Assembly: GCA_030428395.1 (NCBI GenBank)
Contig: JAUIDW010000001.1
Location: 1 to 64,000 of the forward strand
Direction of reading: 5' to 3'
DNA from: a bacterium
GTDB lineage: Bacteria > Planctomycetota > UBA1135 > GCA-002686595
Length of the DNA: 64,000 bases
Positions 15,864 through 25,163 of the stretch are shown piece by piece; the first letter of the stretch is position 1; the number at the start of each line of letters is the position of its first letter. The notes under the pieces are model-generated. The model was not told the DNA's origin. It saw only the letters and a list, made by a program, of their open reading frames with translations, and searched no databases. A program made the position numbers and the translations under genes.

Positions 15864-18863
15864 GTGCCGAAGCCGATGCGCAGCGCCTGGGTGCTCCTGC
15901 TCGCCGTGGCGGGCCTCGACGTCGCCGCGGGCGCGCCCCCGGTGGCCGCGCCCCGCGCCGGCGTCTCGCCCGCGGCGCCGCAGGAGACCGACGCGGAGCT
16001 GGACGCGCTCGTCGCCGCGGAGCGCGCGGAGGCCGACCGGGAGCGCCGGCGGGGCAACCTGCGGCAGGCGCGCTCCCGCCTGGGCGAGCTGCTGGAGGAC
16101 GACCCCGAGGACGTCGCGTCGCGCGCCCTGCTCGCGCGGGTGCGCTGGGAGGAGGGCCAGCACGAGCGGGCCTTCCGCGAGGCCCGGCGGGCCTTCGACC
16201 AGGCGCTCGAGCGCCCCGGACCCGAGCACCGCGAGCTGCGCGCGGAGGCCGCGCGCACCCTGGCGGAGCTGCTGCTGGAGGCGGGCCGCACCGGCGAGGC
16301 GGACGAGACCCTGCGGCGCGTGCTCGCCGACCTGCGCCCGGCGGAGGACGCGCGCGACGCCCTCGCGCTGGGCCGGCTGCGCGGCGCGCTGGGGGAGGCC
16401 GAGTCCGCCGAGGAGGTCCTGCAGCAGGGCGCCAACACGCCCGCGGACGCGAGCTGGGACCGCCTGCTGGCCAAGGCCCGCTGCGAGCGCGAGCTGGACT
16501 GGCTCGAGCGCGCCTCGCGGACGCTGGTCCTGGCCGACGCCCGGGCGCGCGCCGACGGCGACGGGCTGGAGCCCGACGTGCTGGCCGAGCTGGCCGACAT
16601 CTACTTCGAGGCCGACGCCGAGGTCGACCACGCGGAGGCCCGCGGGCGCTCGCCGGGCGAGCTGTACCGCGCCGCGCTGGACCGCCACCCGACGCACGCG
16701 GCCGCGCTCCTGGGGCTGTACCGGCTGGGCCGCTTCAACTGGCGGCGGCAGAACCGCGCGCCGACGCAGTACCTCGAGGACCTCCTGCGGGCGAACCCCA
16801 ACTCGATCCCCGGCTGGGTCGCGGCGGCGGCCGCCGACCTCGAGGACGGGCAGCTGCCCTCCGCGCGGGCGCGGCTGGCGCGCCTCGAGGAGCTGGCGCC
16901 GCGCCGCCGGGACGTGCGCACGCTCCGGGCCGCGCTCGCCTGGGTCGAGCACCGCCGCGAGGAGGCCGAGCAGCTGCTGGCCGAGCTGGCGCAGGAGGAC
17001 CCCGGCGACGGCCTCCCCGAGCGCGAGGTGGGCCGCGTCCTGTTCGAGCTCTACCGCTTCGCCGAGGGGGTCCCGTTCCTGCGCCGCTCGCTCGAGCGCG
17101 ACCCGTTCGACCCGCTGGCCTGGATGCAGCTCGGCAAGGGCCTGGCGAACACCGGCGACGAGGAGGGCGGGCTCGAGGCGCTCGAGCGCTCGATCGAGCT
17201 GGCCGCCGGCCGCGCCAACGCGTGGCGGCACAACACGACGCTCGTGCTGCGGCGCCTGGACCGCGAGTACGTCGAGCGCACCTCCGGCGACCTGACCTTC
17301 GTGTACCGCCCCGAGGAGGCCGACGTCCTGTTCGCCTACCAGGAGCCGTTCTTCCAGGCCGCGCGCGAGGAGCTGTCCGCCCGCTACGGCTTCACGACCG
17401 GACCGGTGCGCATCGAGGTGTTCCACCGCTTCGACGACTTCTCGGTGCGCTCGACGGGCTTCCAGGGCTTCCCTGCCCTGGGCGTCTGCTTCGGGCCCGT
17501 GGTCACCGCGGTGTCGCCGCTGTCGGAGATGCGCGGCGGCTTCTCCTGGGCGCGCACCGCCTTCCACGAGTTCACCCACGTCATCCACCTGGGGTTGTCG
17601 CACAACCGCTGCCCGCGCTGGATCACCGAGGGCCTGGCGACGTGGGAGGAGGCGCAGAAGAACACGGCCTGGGCCCGCAACATGCGGCTCGATCTGGTCA
17701 ACGCCCACGCCAACGACGACCTGATCCCGACGCGCGAGCTGAACCGCGCCTTCCGCGGCCCGCGGATCCTGTTCGGGTACTACCAGGGCGGGCTGCTCTG
17801 CCGGATGCTGATCGACCGGCACGGCTTCCAGCCGATGGTGCGCCTGCTCGAGGCCTTCGACCGCGGGCTCGACCTCGACGCCGCCTTCGCGGAGGTGTTC
17901 GAGACCACGCCGGAGGAGGTCGACGCAGCGTTCCGCGCGTTCGTCGCCGAGGAGATCGGCGGCCTGCGGATCGAGCCCACCTGGCAGCCGTCGGTGGCCC
18001 GCGCGCTGCGGCGCTCGCTGCCGGACGCGCCCCCCGACGACCCGGGCGAGCGCGCGGCCTGGGCGGACGGCTGGAGCACGGTCGCCTGGGCGGCCTTCCA
18101 GCAGGGGCGCCGGGTCGACGCCGAGCAGGCCCTGCGCGCGCTGACCCAGGCCGGCGAGGCGCCGCCGCGCGCGCTGTTCCTCCAGGGCCGCCTGGCCTTC
18201 GCCGACGAGGACGAGGACCGGGCGATGGAACTCTGGAAGCGCGGCCTGGAGGCGGGCGGCGACGACTTCCGCGTGCGCATGCGCCTGGGCTCGCTGGCGG
18301 CCACGAAGTCCGACTGGGACACGGCGGAGCAGCACTACCTCGCGGCGGAGGCCTGCTTCCCGGGCTTCCCGATGCGCGAGAGCGCCGCCGAGCTCGCGCT
18401 GGCCGAGCTGTACGGGCGCACGGACCGCATGGAGGAGCGCGCCCAGGCGCGCCGGCGCTGGCTGCGCTACGAGGACGGCGACGTCTCGCTGCGCGAGCGC
18501 GTGGCGCTGCACTTCCTGCAGACCGAGCGCTACGAGGAGGCCGCGGAGCTCTACGCCGAGGCCAACCAGGTCGACCCCTTCCGCCGCAAGCTGCACCACC
18601 GCTGGGCGCTCGCCCTGCGGGGCGCCGGGCGGACGGAGCAGGCGCTGTTCGAGGTCCGCATGGCCGGGCGCGTCCCCGACGAGCTCGAGGCCAGCGACCA
18701 GGGCCCGCCGGACGACACGGAGCGCGCGGAGCTGCTGGCGCTCGAGGCCGACCTGCTGCTGGACCTGGGCCGGCGCGAGGAGGCCGCGGAGGCCGCGCGG
18801 CGCGCCCTCGAGCTGGACCCCGACTCCGAGGCCGCCGCCGAGGTGCTGGACCGGCTCTCCTGA
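15864..18863 (+). CDS. Secreted TPR protein with central MA-like gluzincin metalloprotease domain
   Basis: 999 residues from a GTG with GAGGAG seven bases upstream. A signal peptide (PKPMRSAWVLLLAVAG...) is followed by about 450 residues of TPR-like helical repeats. A zinc metalloprotease core follows: H568-E-F-T-H572 and, 17 residues later, Glu589 (RWITEGLATWEEA), the HExxH...E pattern of the peptidase MA-like family. More TPR repeats fill the C-terminus. The protease may be active, since all three ligands are present. Extracytoplasmic location is expected; the substrate is unknown. Its stop is 18 bases before tmk, so read-through is possible. Confidence 0.82.
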   Translation: MPKPMRSAWVLLLAVAGLDVAAGAPPVAAPRAGVSPAAPQETDAELDALVAAERAEADRERRRGNLRQARSRLGELLEDDPEDVASRALLARVRWEEGQHERAFREARRAFDQALERPGPEHRELRAEAARTLAELLLEAGRTGEADETLRRVLADLRPAEDARDALALGRLRGALGEAESAEEVLQQGANTPADASWDRLLAKARCERELDWLERASRTLVLADARARADGDGLEPDVLAELADIYFEADAEVDHAEARGRSPGELYRAALDRHPTHAAALLGLYRLGRFNWRRQNRAPTQYLEDLLRANPNSIPGWVAAAAADLEDGQLPSARARLARLEELAPRRRDVRTLRAALAWVEHRREEAEQLLAELAQEDPGDGLPEREVGRVLFELYRFAEGVPFLRRSLERDPFDPLAWMQLGKGLANTGDEEGGLEALERSIELAAGRANAWRHNTTLVLRRLDREYVERTSGDLTFVYRPEEADVLFAYQEPFFQAAREELSARYGFTTGPVRIEVFHRFDDFSVRSTGFQGFPALGVCFGPVVTAVSPLSEMRGGFSWARTAFHEFTHVIHLGLSHNRCPRWITEGLATWEEAQKNTAWARNMRLDLVNAHANDDLIPTRELNRAFRGPRILFGYYQGGLLCRMLIDRHGFQPMVRLLEAFDRGLDLDAAFAEVFETTPEEVDAAFRAFVAEEIGGLRIEPTWQPSVARALRRSLPDAPPDDPGERAAWADGWSTVAWAAFQQGRRVDAEQALRALTQAGEAPPRALFLQGRLAFADEDEDRAMELWKRGLEAGGDDFRVRMRLGSLAATKSDWDTAEQHYLAAEACFPGFPMRESAAELALAELYGRTDRMEERAQARRRWLRYEDGDVSLRERVALHFLQTERYEEAAELYAEANQVDPFRRKLHHRWALALRGAGRTEQALFEVRMAGRVPDELEASDQGPPDDTERAELLALEADLLLDLGRREEAAEAARRALELDPDSEAAAEVLDRLS

Positions 18864-18881
18864 GCCGGCCACGATGGGGCG

Positions 18882-19541
18882 ATGGCGGCGGGCGCGGGCA
18901 CCTTCGTGGTCCTGGACGGGGTCGACGGCTGCGGCAAGACGACGCAGGCGCAGCGCCTCGTGACGGACCTCGCCGCCGCCGCGTCGCGCGCCGGCACGCC
19001 GCCGCCGCTGCACGTCCGCGAGCCGGGCACGACCGCGGCGGGCGAGCGCATCCGCGCGGTGCTGCTGGACCCCGACGTGCACCTGGGCGCCGCGGCCGAG
19101 GCGCTGCTGTTCGCGGCGGCGCGGCGGCAGATGCTCGACGAGCTCGTGCGCCCCGCGCTGGCGGCCGGGCGCGACGTCGTGTGCGAGCGCTTCCACCCCG
19201 CGACGTTCGCCTACCAGGCCGTGGCGGGGGAGCTCGACGAGGACCGCGTGCTGGCGCTGCTGGAGACGTGGTGCGGCGACCCGCGCCCCGACGTGGAGCT
19301 CATCCTCGACGTGGACGTGGCCGAGGCGGCGCGCCGGCGCGGCCCCGCCAGCGACCGGATCGAGGGCAAGGGCCTGGGCTTCCAGGAGCGCGTGGCCGAG
19401 GGCTTCCGCCGCTACGCGCAGCGGGCCGAGCGCGCGCGCGTCGTGGACGGCCGCGGCGAGCCCGACGAGGTCGCCGCGCGCGTGCGCGCCGCGCTGGAGT
19501 CCAGCGTCCCGGGCCTCGTGCCCGCGGAGGGCGCGCGGTGA
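18882..19541 (+). CDS. tmk: Thymidylate kinase
   Basis: 219 residues. Phosphorylates dTMP to dTDP with ATP. P-loop GVDGCGKTT near the N-terminus, the REPGTT substrate loop, the DVVCERFHPATFAYQ block (usually DRY/DRF) and a lid-region RGPASDRIEGKG. The GTGA overlap with holB's start couples the two. The order tmk-holB is common in bacteria, and a third coupled gene follows. Confidence 0.95.
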   Translation: MAAGAGTFVVLDGVDGCGKTTQAQRLVTDLAAAASRAGTPPPLHVREPGTTAAGERIRAVLLDPDVHLGAAAEALLFAAARRQMLDELVRPALAAGRDVVCERFHPATFAYQAVAGELDEDRVLALLETWCGDPRPDVELILDVDVAEAARRRGPASDRIEGKGLGFQERVAEGFRRYAQRAERARVVDGRGEPDEVAARVRAALESSVPGLVPAEGAR

Positions 19542-20668
19542 GCGCCGCCCCCGCTGGACGCGACGCCGGAGGCCGCGGCGACGTCGGCGGCCTGGTCGCC
19601 CACGGCGAGGTGCTGCGGGGCCTGTGGCGCGCGGCCGCGGCCGGGCGCCTGCCCCACGCGCTGCTCTTCGCCGGACCGCGCGGCATCGGCCGGTTCCGCG
19701 CGGCGGAGCTGCTCGCCCGCGGCCTGCTGTGCGAGCGCGGGCCCGACGCGCCGTGCGAGGCGTGCGGGGCCTGCACGCGGACGCGCACGGGCAACCACCT
19801 GGACCTCTTCGTGCTCGACCCGCTGGCCGAGGGGCGCGAGAGCCTGCAGGTGCACCGCTTCGCCTACCGGCCGGCCGAGAAGCGGCCGCCGGAGGACCGC
19901 GACCGCCCGTGCGCCGAGGAGTTCTTCGCCCTGCGGGCCGCCGAGCGCGGCTGGCGCGTGGCGATCGTGCGCGAGATGGAGCGCGCCCGGCCGGAGGCCC
20001 AGAACGCGATGCTGAAGATGCTGGAGGAGCCCGCGCCGGGCTGCCTCTGGATCCTGGAGTGCTCGCGCCTGGAGGCCCTGCTGCCGACGATCCACTCGCG
20101 CTGCATCCGGGTCGACTTCCCGCCGCTCGGTGCGGACGACGCGGCGCGCGTCCTGGCGTCGAGCGGGGTGCCGGCCGAGGAGGCCGCGCGCCTGGCGCGC
20201 TGGAGCCGGGGCTCGCCCGGCGTCGCGCTCGAGCTGCGCGAGCGCGGCGGCGCGGCGCTGCGCGAGCTCGTGGCCGCGGCCCTGGCGGGGCGCGGCGGGC
20301 TCGACGGCGCCGTCGAGCGCGCCCGCGACGTCTGGGACGTCGAGGGGAGCTTCCCGCCCGGCACGCCGACCGCCCAGGCGCGCGAGCGGGCCCGGACGAC
20401 GCTCGGCCTGCTGCTCGCGGTCGCCGGCGACGGCCTGCGCTGGGCGGCCGGCGTCGCGCCCGACGAGCTGGCCCACGGGGACCTGTTCGCGCCGGGCGGC
20501 GCGCTCGCCGGGCTGCCGCGCGTCGAGGCGCGCTGGCGCGGGGCCTTGCACACGGCCCTGGTCGCCCGCGAGGATGTCGAGCACAACCTCGCCCCCGACG
20601 CGGCGCTGGACCGGGCCTTCGCGGCCCTGCCCGGGGTCGGCGCGGCCGCCGAGGTGCCCGCCCGATGA
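19538..20668 (+). CDS. holB: DNA polymerase III delta' subunit-like protein
   Basis: 376 residues, clamp-loader subunit. An AAA+ core starts HALLFAGPRGIGRFRAAELLA, with the P-loop lysine replaced (GIGRFR), as expected for the non-hydrolysing delta' subunit. A four-cysteine zinc module follows (CERGPDAPCEACGACTRTRTGNH). AQNAMLKMLEEPAPGC and the sensor-1 region SRCIRVDFPPL are typical. An acidic, Arg-rich insertion (residues about 90-130) carries YRPAEKRPPEDRDR. GTG start overlapping the tmk stop; its own stop overlaps the next start (ATGA). Confidence 0.9.
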   Translation: MSAAPAGRDAGGRGDVGGLVAHGEVLRGLWRAAAAGRLPHALLFAGPRGIGRFRAAELLARGLLCERGPDAPCEACGACTRTRTGNHLDLFVLDPLAEGRESLQVHRFAYRPAEKRPPEDRDRPCAEEFFALRAAERGWRVAIVREMERARPEAQNAMLKMLEEPAPGCLWILECSRLEALLPTIHSRCIRVDFPPLGADDAARVLASSGVPAEEAARLARWSRGSPGVALELRERGGAALRELVAAALAGRGGLDGAVERARDVWDVEGSFPPGTPTAQARERARTTLGLLLAVAGDGLRWAAGVAPDELAHGDLFAPGGALAGLPRVEARWRGALHTALVAREDVEHNLAPDAALDRAFAALPGVGAAAEVPAR

Positions 20669-21063
20669 AGGACCCGTTCCGAGAGCTCGCCCGCGAGGAC
20701 GGGCGCTACTCGCCCGAGGCGTTCCGCTTCCTGTTCGAGTCCCTCGAGCACGCGGTGCGGCTGGCGGGCAAGGAGGGCGCCGAGGGCACGGAGCGACACG
20801 TCAGCGGCCAGGAGGTCCTGGCCGGGATGCGCGAGTACGCGCTCGAGACGTTCGGCCCGCTCGCCGCCCACGTCTGGCGCTCCTGGGGCGTGCACGACTC
20901 CCTGGACTGGGGCCGGATCGTCTTCCTGCTGGTCGACGCGGGGATGCTGAAGCGCCAGGACGAGGACTCGATCGAGGACTTCCGCGACGGCTTCGACTTC
21001 GAGGAGAGCTTCGTGGAGGGCTACCGCGCCAGCCTGCCGGCGCTGGGCGAGTCGGGCGCCTGA
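20665..21063 (+). CDS. Minf_1886 family protein
   Basis: 132 residues, cytosolic, no membrane segment. The pattern EDGRYSPEAFRFLFESLEHAV, HVSGQEVLAGMREYALETFGPLA, and the WGVHDSLDWGRIVF/LVDAGMLKRQDEDS/DF blocks match the Minf_1886 family (a model I recall as largely restricted to Planctomycetes, Verrucomicrobia and a few related phyla). Function is unknown. Coupled by ATGA to holB, so a role connected to replication or nucleotide metabolism is possible by context only. Confidence 0.78.
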   Translation: MKDPFRELAREDGRYSPEAFRFLFESLEHAVRLAGKEGAEGTERHVSGQEVLAGMREYALETFGPLAAHVWRSWGVHDSLDWGRIVFLLVDAGMLKRQDEDSIEDFRDGFDFEESFVEGYRASLPALGESGA

Positions 21064-21076
21064 GGCGCCCCTCCCC

Positions 21077-21112
21077 GGCTGGAGCGCGAAGCCGCGGCAC
21101 GACGGTCCAGCC
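21077..21112. terminator. Inverted repeat between convergent genes
   Basis: GGCTGGA (21077-21083) and TCCAGCC (21106-21112), a perfect seven-base inverted repeat with a 22-base loop, lying between two convergent stops. No T tract, so only a weak bidirectional-terminator candidate. Confidence 0.25.
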
Positions 21113-21195
21113 GCAACGCGGCGCGGCGGCCGCCCCGGAGGGAGACCGCCGCGTTTGGGTCCCGACCCGCGAGCGCGCGCGGGGTGGGGGCCGGC

Positions 21196-23685
21196 CTACT
21201 CGAGCGAGCCCTCGAGCAGGTGCTTGAGCCGGTCGAGCGTCTCGGGGTCGAGCTTGCCGTCGCCCTCGCGGGCCTTCGAGACGGCCTCGAGGGTCTCCTC
21301 GACCTCGCGGCGCTCGCCGTAGGCGACGTTGACGCCCACCGAGGCGCGGGGCTTGAAGGTCGTGGCGTACTCGGGGACGGAATCGGGGGTCGTGCCGAGC
21401 TTGGCCAGCAGCGCCGTCACGGCCTCCTGGACCTGCGGGTCCTCGACGTAGTCGGCGTTGCCGAACTGGCGGCCGCGCTCGTCCTGGACGCGCCGGCGGA
21501 TCTCCTGGCGCAGCACGAAGCGCACGTCGTCCACCGGCAGGGGCGTCGAGAGGCCCTGGTAGAACTCCTCGAAGCCCGGGTAGCGGGCGGGGTCGCGGTC
21601 GTCGTTGACGGCGAGCTCGACGAACAGCTCGCGGTGCTCGTCCCAGTTCGCGTCCACGTACTCGCGCGCCTTGCGCTGGCGGTTGATGCGGTTGATCTCC
21701 TCGAGGCGCCACGTGTCGATGTCGCGGGCGCCGACCTCGACGTCGGGCTGCACGCCGCCGGGGTTGATCATGTTGAGGTCGCGGTCGAACTCGCGGTGGA
21801 TCGAGCGCCCGCTGGGCAGCAGGTACTTGGCCACGGTGAGCTTGATCCGCGGGGCGAAGTCGAACTGGCCGTCCTTGTCGGCGTCGTACGTCAGGGTCTC
21901 CCAGCTGTCGTAGCGCCGGTTGCCGTTCTCGTCGCGCCATTGATCGTCCCGCACGCCGGGGATCGGCCGCAGGTTCTGGACCGAGCCCTTGCCGAAGCTG
22001 CGCTCCCCGACGACGACGGCGCGCTCGTGGTCCTGCAGGGCGCCCGAGACGATCTCGGAGGCCGAGGCGCTGAAGCGGTTGATCATCACGACGACGGGCA
22101 TGTCCATGGGGACGACGGGCTCGTCCTCGGTGAAGTGCTTGTCGTCGGGGCCGATCTTGCTGCGCGTGGTCACGACCAGGCTGTTCTTCGGCAGGAAGAG
22201 GCCGGCCACGGAGGTGGCCTCCTCGAGCAGGCCGCCGGGGTTGTTGCGCAGGTCGAGGATCACGCCCTTGGTGCCGCTGGCGAGCAGCTCCTCGAGGGTC
22301 TTGCGCAGCTCGCGCGTGGCGGTGCGGCTGAACTCGCGCAGGTCGACGACGGCGACGTCCCCGGGCAGCGTCTCGTAGTTCAGCGGCGGGATCGTGATCC
22401 GCGCGCGGGCCACGGTGACGGCCATGTCCTCGGTGGGGCGGTCGATCTTGCGCAGGTCCATGCCCTGGCGCCAGACGTACAGCTTCACCTTGGTGCCGGG
22501 CTTGCCCTTGAGGCGCTTGATGATGTCCTCGAGCGGCTGGCCGATCGTGGACCACTCCTCGATGCGCACGATCTTGTCGTCGGTGCGCAGGCCGGCCTCG
22601 TAGGCGGGCCCGGAGTAGATCGGGCGGGTGATCGTGAACAGGCTGTCGGCGCGGTCGACGGACACGTAGGCGCCGATGCCGCCGTACTCGCCCTCGAGGT
22701 CCTGCTCGAAGCGCTCGAACTCCACCGGGGCGAAGTACGCGGAGTGCTCGTCGAGGTACCGCAGCATGCCGTCCATGGCGGCGTCGAGCAGGCGGTCCTC
22801 CTCGACCTTGTCGCCGTCCAGGTGGTAGCTCTTCACCATCTCGAGGATGGTGCGGAACTGGCTCTCCGGGCTGTCGCTGCGCTGGTCGACGCGCACGTCG
22901 GCGGGGTTCGCCTCGTAGTAGCGCCGCTGGTTCTTCAGCTTGCGGTCGTACAGCTCGCGGTCGCGCTCGCGCCGCAGGTACGAGTCGGCCAGCACCCCCT
23001 GCGGGCCGGGCAGGGCGGCGAGGCGCTCGAGCTCGTCCATCAGGTCCCCGGTGATCTCGGCGCCGGAGCGGGCCAGCGCGAGGGCGCCGAGGGCCCGCAG
23101 CTCGGGGTCGGCCGAGCCCAGGAAGGCGCGCATCTGGCGGGCGGCCAGGCGCTTCTCGTTGCCGTCGCCGTGGACGTGCAGGGCGCCGGCGGCCTCCAGG
23201 CGCAGCGCGGGGTCGCGCTCGCCGTCCTCGACGACCGTGCGCAGCGCCTCGCGGGCGTCCTCGCGGGCGTCCGAGGGCAGGCGCGCGAAGCCGGGCGAGG
23301 CCAGCATGCCGGCGGCGCCGCGGGCCACCGCGCGGTCGTCGGAGTCGAGCAGCGCGACCAGGCGACCGGAGAGGTCCTCGAGGTCGGGGTCCTCGCCCTG
23401 CAGGCTGAGCCCGCTGAGCAGCAGGACCGCGCGGCCGCCGGTCTCCTGGGCGAGCAGGCTGGCGACGGTCGAGTCCACACGCGCCCCGTCGAACTCGCGG
23501 GCCAGGCCGCGGACGGCGGCGGCGCGCGACCAGAGCTCGTCCGGCGAGGCGCTCTCGACGGCGGCGAGCTCCTGGCGCAGCAGCTGCTCGAACTCGTCCT
23601 GCGCGACGGCGGTGGGGGTCGCGGCGGGCGCGGCGAGCGGAAGGAGCGCGAGGGTCGCGACGGCCAGGGCGCGGGGCTGGATCAT
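21196..23685 (-). CDS. S41 carboxy-terminal processing protease with N-terminal HEAT-like region
   Basis: 829 residues, larger than typical CtpA. Signal peptide (MIQPRALAVATLALLPLAAPAA), then about 230 residues of alpha-helical HEAT/armadillo-like repeats, a YYEANP linker region, and a PDZ domain around GIGAYVSVDRADSLFTITRPI. The tail-specific protease core has LDLRNNPGG, catalytic Ser in NRFSASASE (residues about 535-541) and Lys in RSFGKGSVQ (about 565). A helical C-terminus follows. Cuts C-terminal tails of periplasmic proteins. It stands alone, divergent from moaC. Confidence 0.9.
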   Translation of the reverse strand: MIQPRALAVATLALLPLAAPAATPTAVAQDEFEQLLRQELAAVESASPDELWSRAAAVRGLAREFDGARVDSTVASLLAQETGGRAVLLLSGLSLQGEDPDLEDLSGRLVALLDSDDRAVARGAAGMLASPGFARLPSDAREDAREALRTVVEDGERDPALRLEAAGALHVHGDGNEKRLAARQMRAFLGSADPELRALGALALARSGAEITGDLMDELERLAALPGPQGVLADSYLRRERDRELYDRKLKNQRRYYEANPADVRVDQRSDSPESQFRTILEMVKSYHLDGDKVEEDRLLDAAMDGMLRYLDEHSAYFAPVEFERFEQDLEGEYGGIGAYVSVDRADSLFTITRPIYSGPAYEAGLRTDDKIVRIEEWSTIGQPLEDIIKRLKGKPGTKVKLYVWRQGMDLRKIDRPTEDMAVTVARARITIPPLNYETLPGDVAVVDLREFSRTATRELRKTLEELLASGTKGVILDLRNNPGGLLEEATSVAGLFLPKNSLVVTTRSKIGPDDKHFTEDEPVVPMDMPVVVMINRFSASASEIVSGALQDHERAVVVGERSFGKGSVQNLRPIPGVRDDQWRDENGNRRYDSWETLTYDADKDGQFDFAPRIKLTVAKYLLPSGRSIHREFDRDLNMINPGGVQPDVEVGARDIDTWRLEEINRINRQRKAREYVDANWDEHRELFVELAVNDDRDPARYPGFEEFYQGLSTPLPVDDVRFVLRQEIRRRVQDERGRQFGNADYVEDPQVQEAVTALLAKLGTTPDSVPEYATTFKPRASVGVNVAYGERREVEETLEAVSKAREGDGKLDPETLDRLKHLLEGSLE

Positions 23686-23782
23686 GGGCTCTGCTCTCGT
23701 TTCGGATCGCGGGATCGCGTCGCGGGCTGCCGGCCGTCCGGCCGGCTGCCGCTGCGGGCGTATCGGCGGTTCTACGGGGGAT

Positions 23783-23812
23783 TTGGAGCGAAAGTGAGAG
23801 GTACTGTAGGAT
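23783..23812 (+). promoter_or_regulatory. Candidate promoter for moaC
   Basis: TTGGAG (23783-23788), an 18-base spacer and TAGGAT (23807-23812). The moaC ATG lies about 94 bases downstream. On the opposite strand the same gap must also serve the S41 protease gene. Confidence 0.4.
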
Positions 23813-23905
23813 GCCTTTTCGCGCCCTGCCGCCGGGAAGGTCCTTAACTTGGGGCCGCGGACGGGAGGGCGCGAGCGCGCGCCGCCGCACCCTGGAGCCC
23901 CCCCG

Positions 23906-24505
23906 ATGCCCGACGACCCCGGCGAACGCCTCTCGCACGTGCGGGCCCGGGCCGTTGCCGGTCCCGCGGACGGGGCGCACGAGCCCGGCGAGGGCGGCGC
24001 GGAACCCGGCGTCGTTTACGAATCCCGTATGGTCGACGTCGGCGCCAAGGAGGTCACGGAGCGCACGGCCCTCGCCCGGGCGCGCGTGCGCTTCCCCGCC
24101 GGGTGCCTCGCCGGCGTGCTCGCCGGGCGCGGTCCCAAGGGCCCGATCGAGGAGGTCGCGCGCGTCGCGGGGATCCTGGCCGCGAAGCGGACCGGCGAGC
24201 TCGTGCCGATGTGCCACCCGCTGGCGCTCGACGCCGTCGACGTGTCGTTCCGCGCGGTCGGCGAGGACGTGCTCGAGGTGCGCTGCCGCGCGAGCTGCCG
24301 CGGCCGCACGGGCGTCGAGATGGAGGCCATGGTGGGCGCGGCCACGGCGGCGCTGACCGTCTACGACATGACCAAGGCGCTGGACAAGGGCATCCGCATC
24401 GAGGACGTCGAGCTGCTCGAGAAGAGCGGCGGGCGGTCGGGTGTCTGGACCGCCGGGCCCGGGGCGGGCGCCGGCGGGGACCGGGCGGCGCCCGCCGACC
24501 GCTGA
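23906..24505 (+). CDS. moaC: Cyclic pyranopterin monophosphate synthase
   Basis: 199 residues. Converts the radical-SAM product of MoaA to cyclic pyranopterin monophosphate in molybdenum-cofactor synthesis. Motifs: [15 protein letters not shown], the active-site PMCHPLALD, then [25 protein letters not shown] with the conserved lysine. The ATG at 23906 is chosen; an upstream extension would be Pro/Arg-rich junk. The first 40 residues are a non-conserved, Gly/Ala-rich extension. No other molybdopterin gene is in the window. Confidence 0.92.
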   Translation: MPDDPGERLSHVRARAVAGPADGAHEPGEGGAEPGVVYESRMVDVGAKEVTERTALARARVRFPAGCLAGVLAGRGPKGPIEEVARVAGILAAKRTGELVPMCHPLALDAVDVSFRAVGEDVLEVRCRASCRGRTGVEMEAMVGAATAALTVYDMTKALDKGIRIEDVELLEKSGGRSGVWTAGPGAGAGGDRAAPADR

Positions 24506-24606
24506 GGGCGCGGCCCCGGCCGGTCCGGCGACCGCGGCCGGCCCCGCCCGCCCGGGGTCCCCGTACCCGTGGGGGCGCGGGTGGAGAAGCGGCCCCCCCG
24601 ACCCGC

Positions 24607-24612
24607 TATGCT
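24607..24612 (+). promoter_or_regulatory. Candidate -10 element for accB
   Basis: TATGCT preceded by GC (CCCGCTATGCT), 63 bases before the accB ATG. No clear -35. Confidence 0.35.
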
Positions 24613-24674
24613 GCCGGGCGCTGCCCCCCGGCGGGGCGGCTCCCCGAAACCGCGAGACGGAGGACGCCCCGGAC

Positions 24675-25163
24675 ATGGACCTCGGTTGGATCGAGCACCT
24701 GGTGAGGCTGATGGAGACGGCCGACCTCTCCGAGGTCGAGATCGACGACTCCGCGAAGGGCATCCGCGTGCACCTCAAGCGCGGCGCCGAGCCGGAGGCC
24801 GCGCCCGCGACCCCCGTGGTCCAGCTGCAGCCCGCCGGGGCGCGGCCGGCGGAGGCCGACCCGGCGCCGGCGGTCGGGGCGGGCCCCGCGCCCGCGCCCG
24901 CGGACGGCGGCGCGGACGGGGGCGACGTGCCCTTCCTGAGCCCGATGGTGGGGACGTTCTACCGCGCGGCTTCGCCCGAGTCGGAGCCCTTCGTCTCGGT
25001 CGGCGCCCACGTGGAGGACGAGACCGTCGTCTGCATCATCGAGGCGATGAAGGTGATGAACGAGATCAAGGCGGAGACGCGCGGGCAGGTCGTGCGCGTG
25101 CTCGTCGAGAACGGGGAGGCCGTGGAATTCGGCCAGCCGCTGTTCCTGCTCCGACCCGCCTGA
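24675..25163 (+). CDS. accB: Biotin carboxyl carrier protein of acetyl-CoA carboxylase
   Basis: 162 residues. N-terminal helix ([21 protein letters not shown]), then a long Ala/Pro/Gly linker (about 36-85), then a biotinyl domain starting [20 protein letters not shown]. The biotinylated Lys126 lies in EAMKVMNE, followed by the [14 protein letters not shown] end of the fold. It carries carboxybiotin from biotin carboxylase to the carboxyltransferase for malonyl-CoA synthesis. Stop and next start overlap as TGATG. Confidence 0.96.
   Translation: MDLGWIEHLVRLMETADLSEVEIDDSAKGIRVHLKRGAEPEAAPATPVVQLQPAGARPAEADPAPAVGAGPAPAPADGGADGGDVPFLSPMVGTFYRAASPESEPFVSVGAHVEDETVVCIIEAMKVMNEIKAETRGQVVRVLVENGEAVEFGQPLFLLRPA

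Noticed and set aside
24607-24674. Riboswitch in the accB leader
   Set aside because: Too short and no recognisable conserved core; only a -10-like hexamer is supported.
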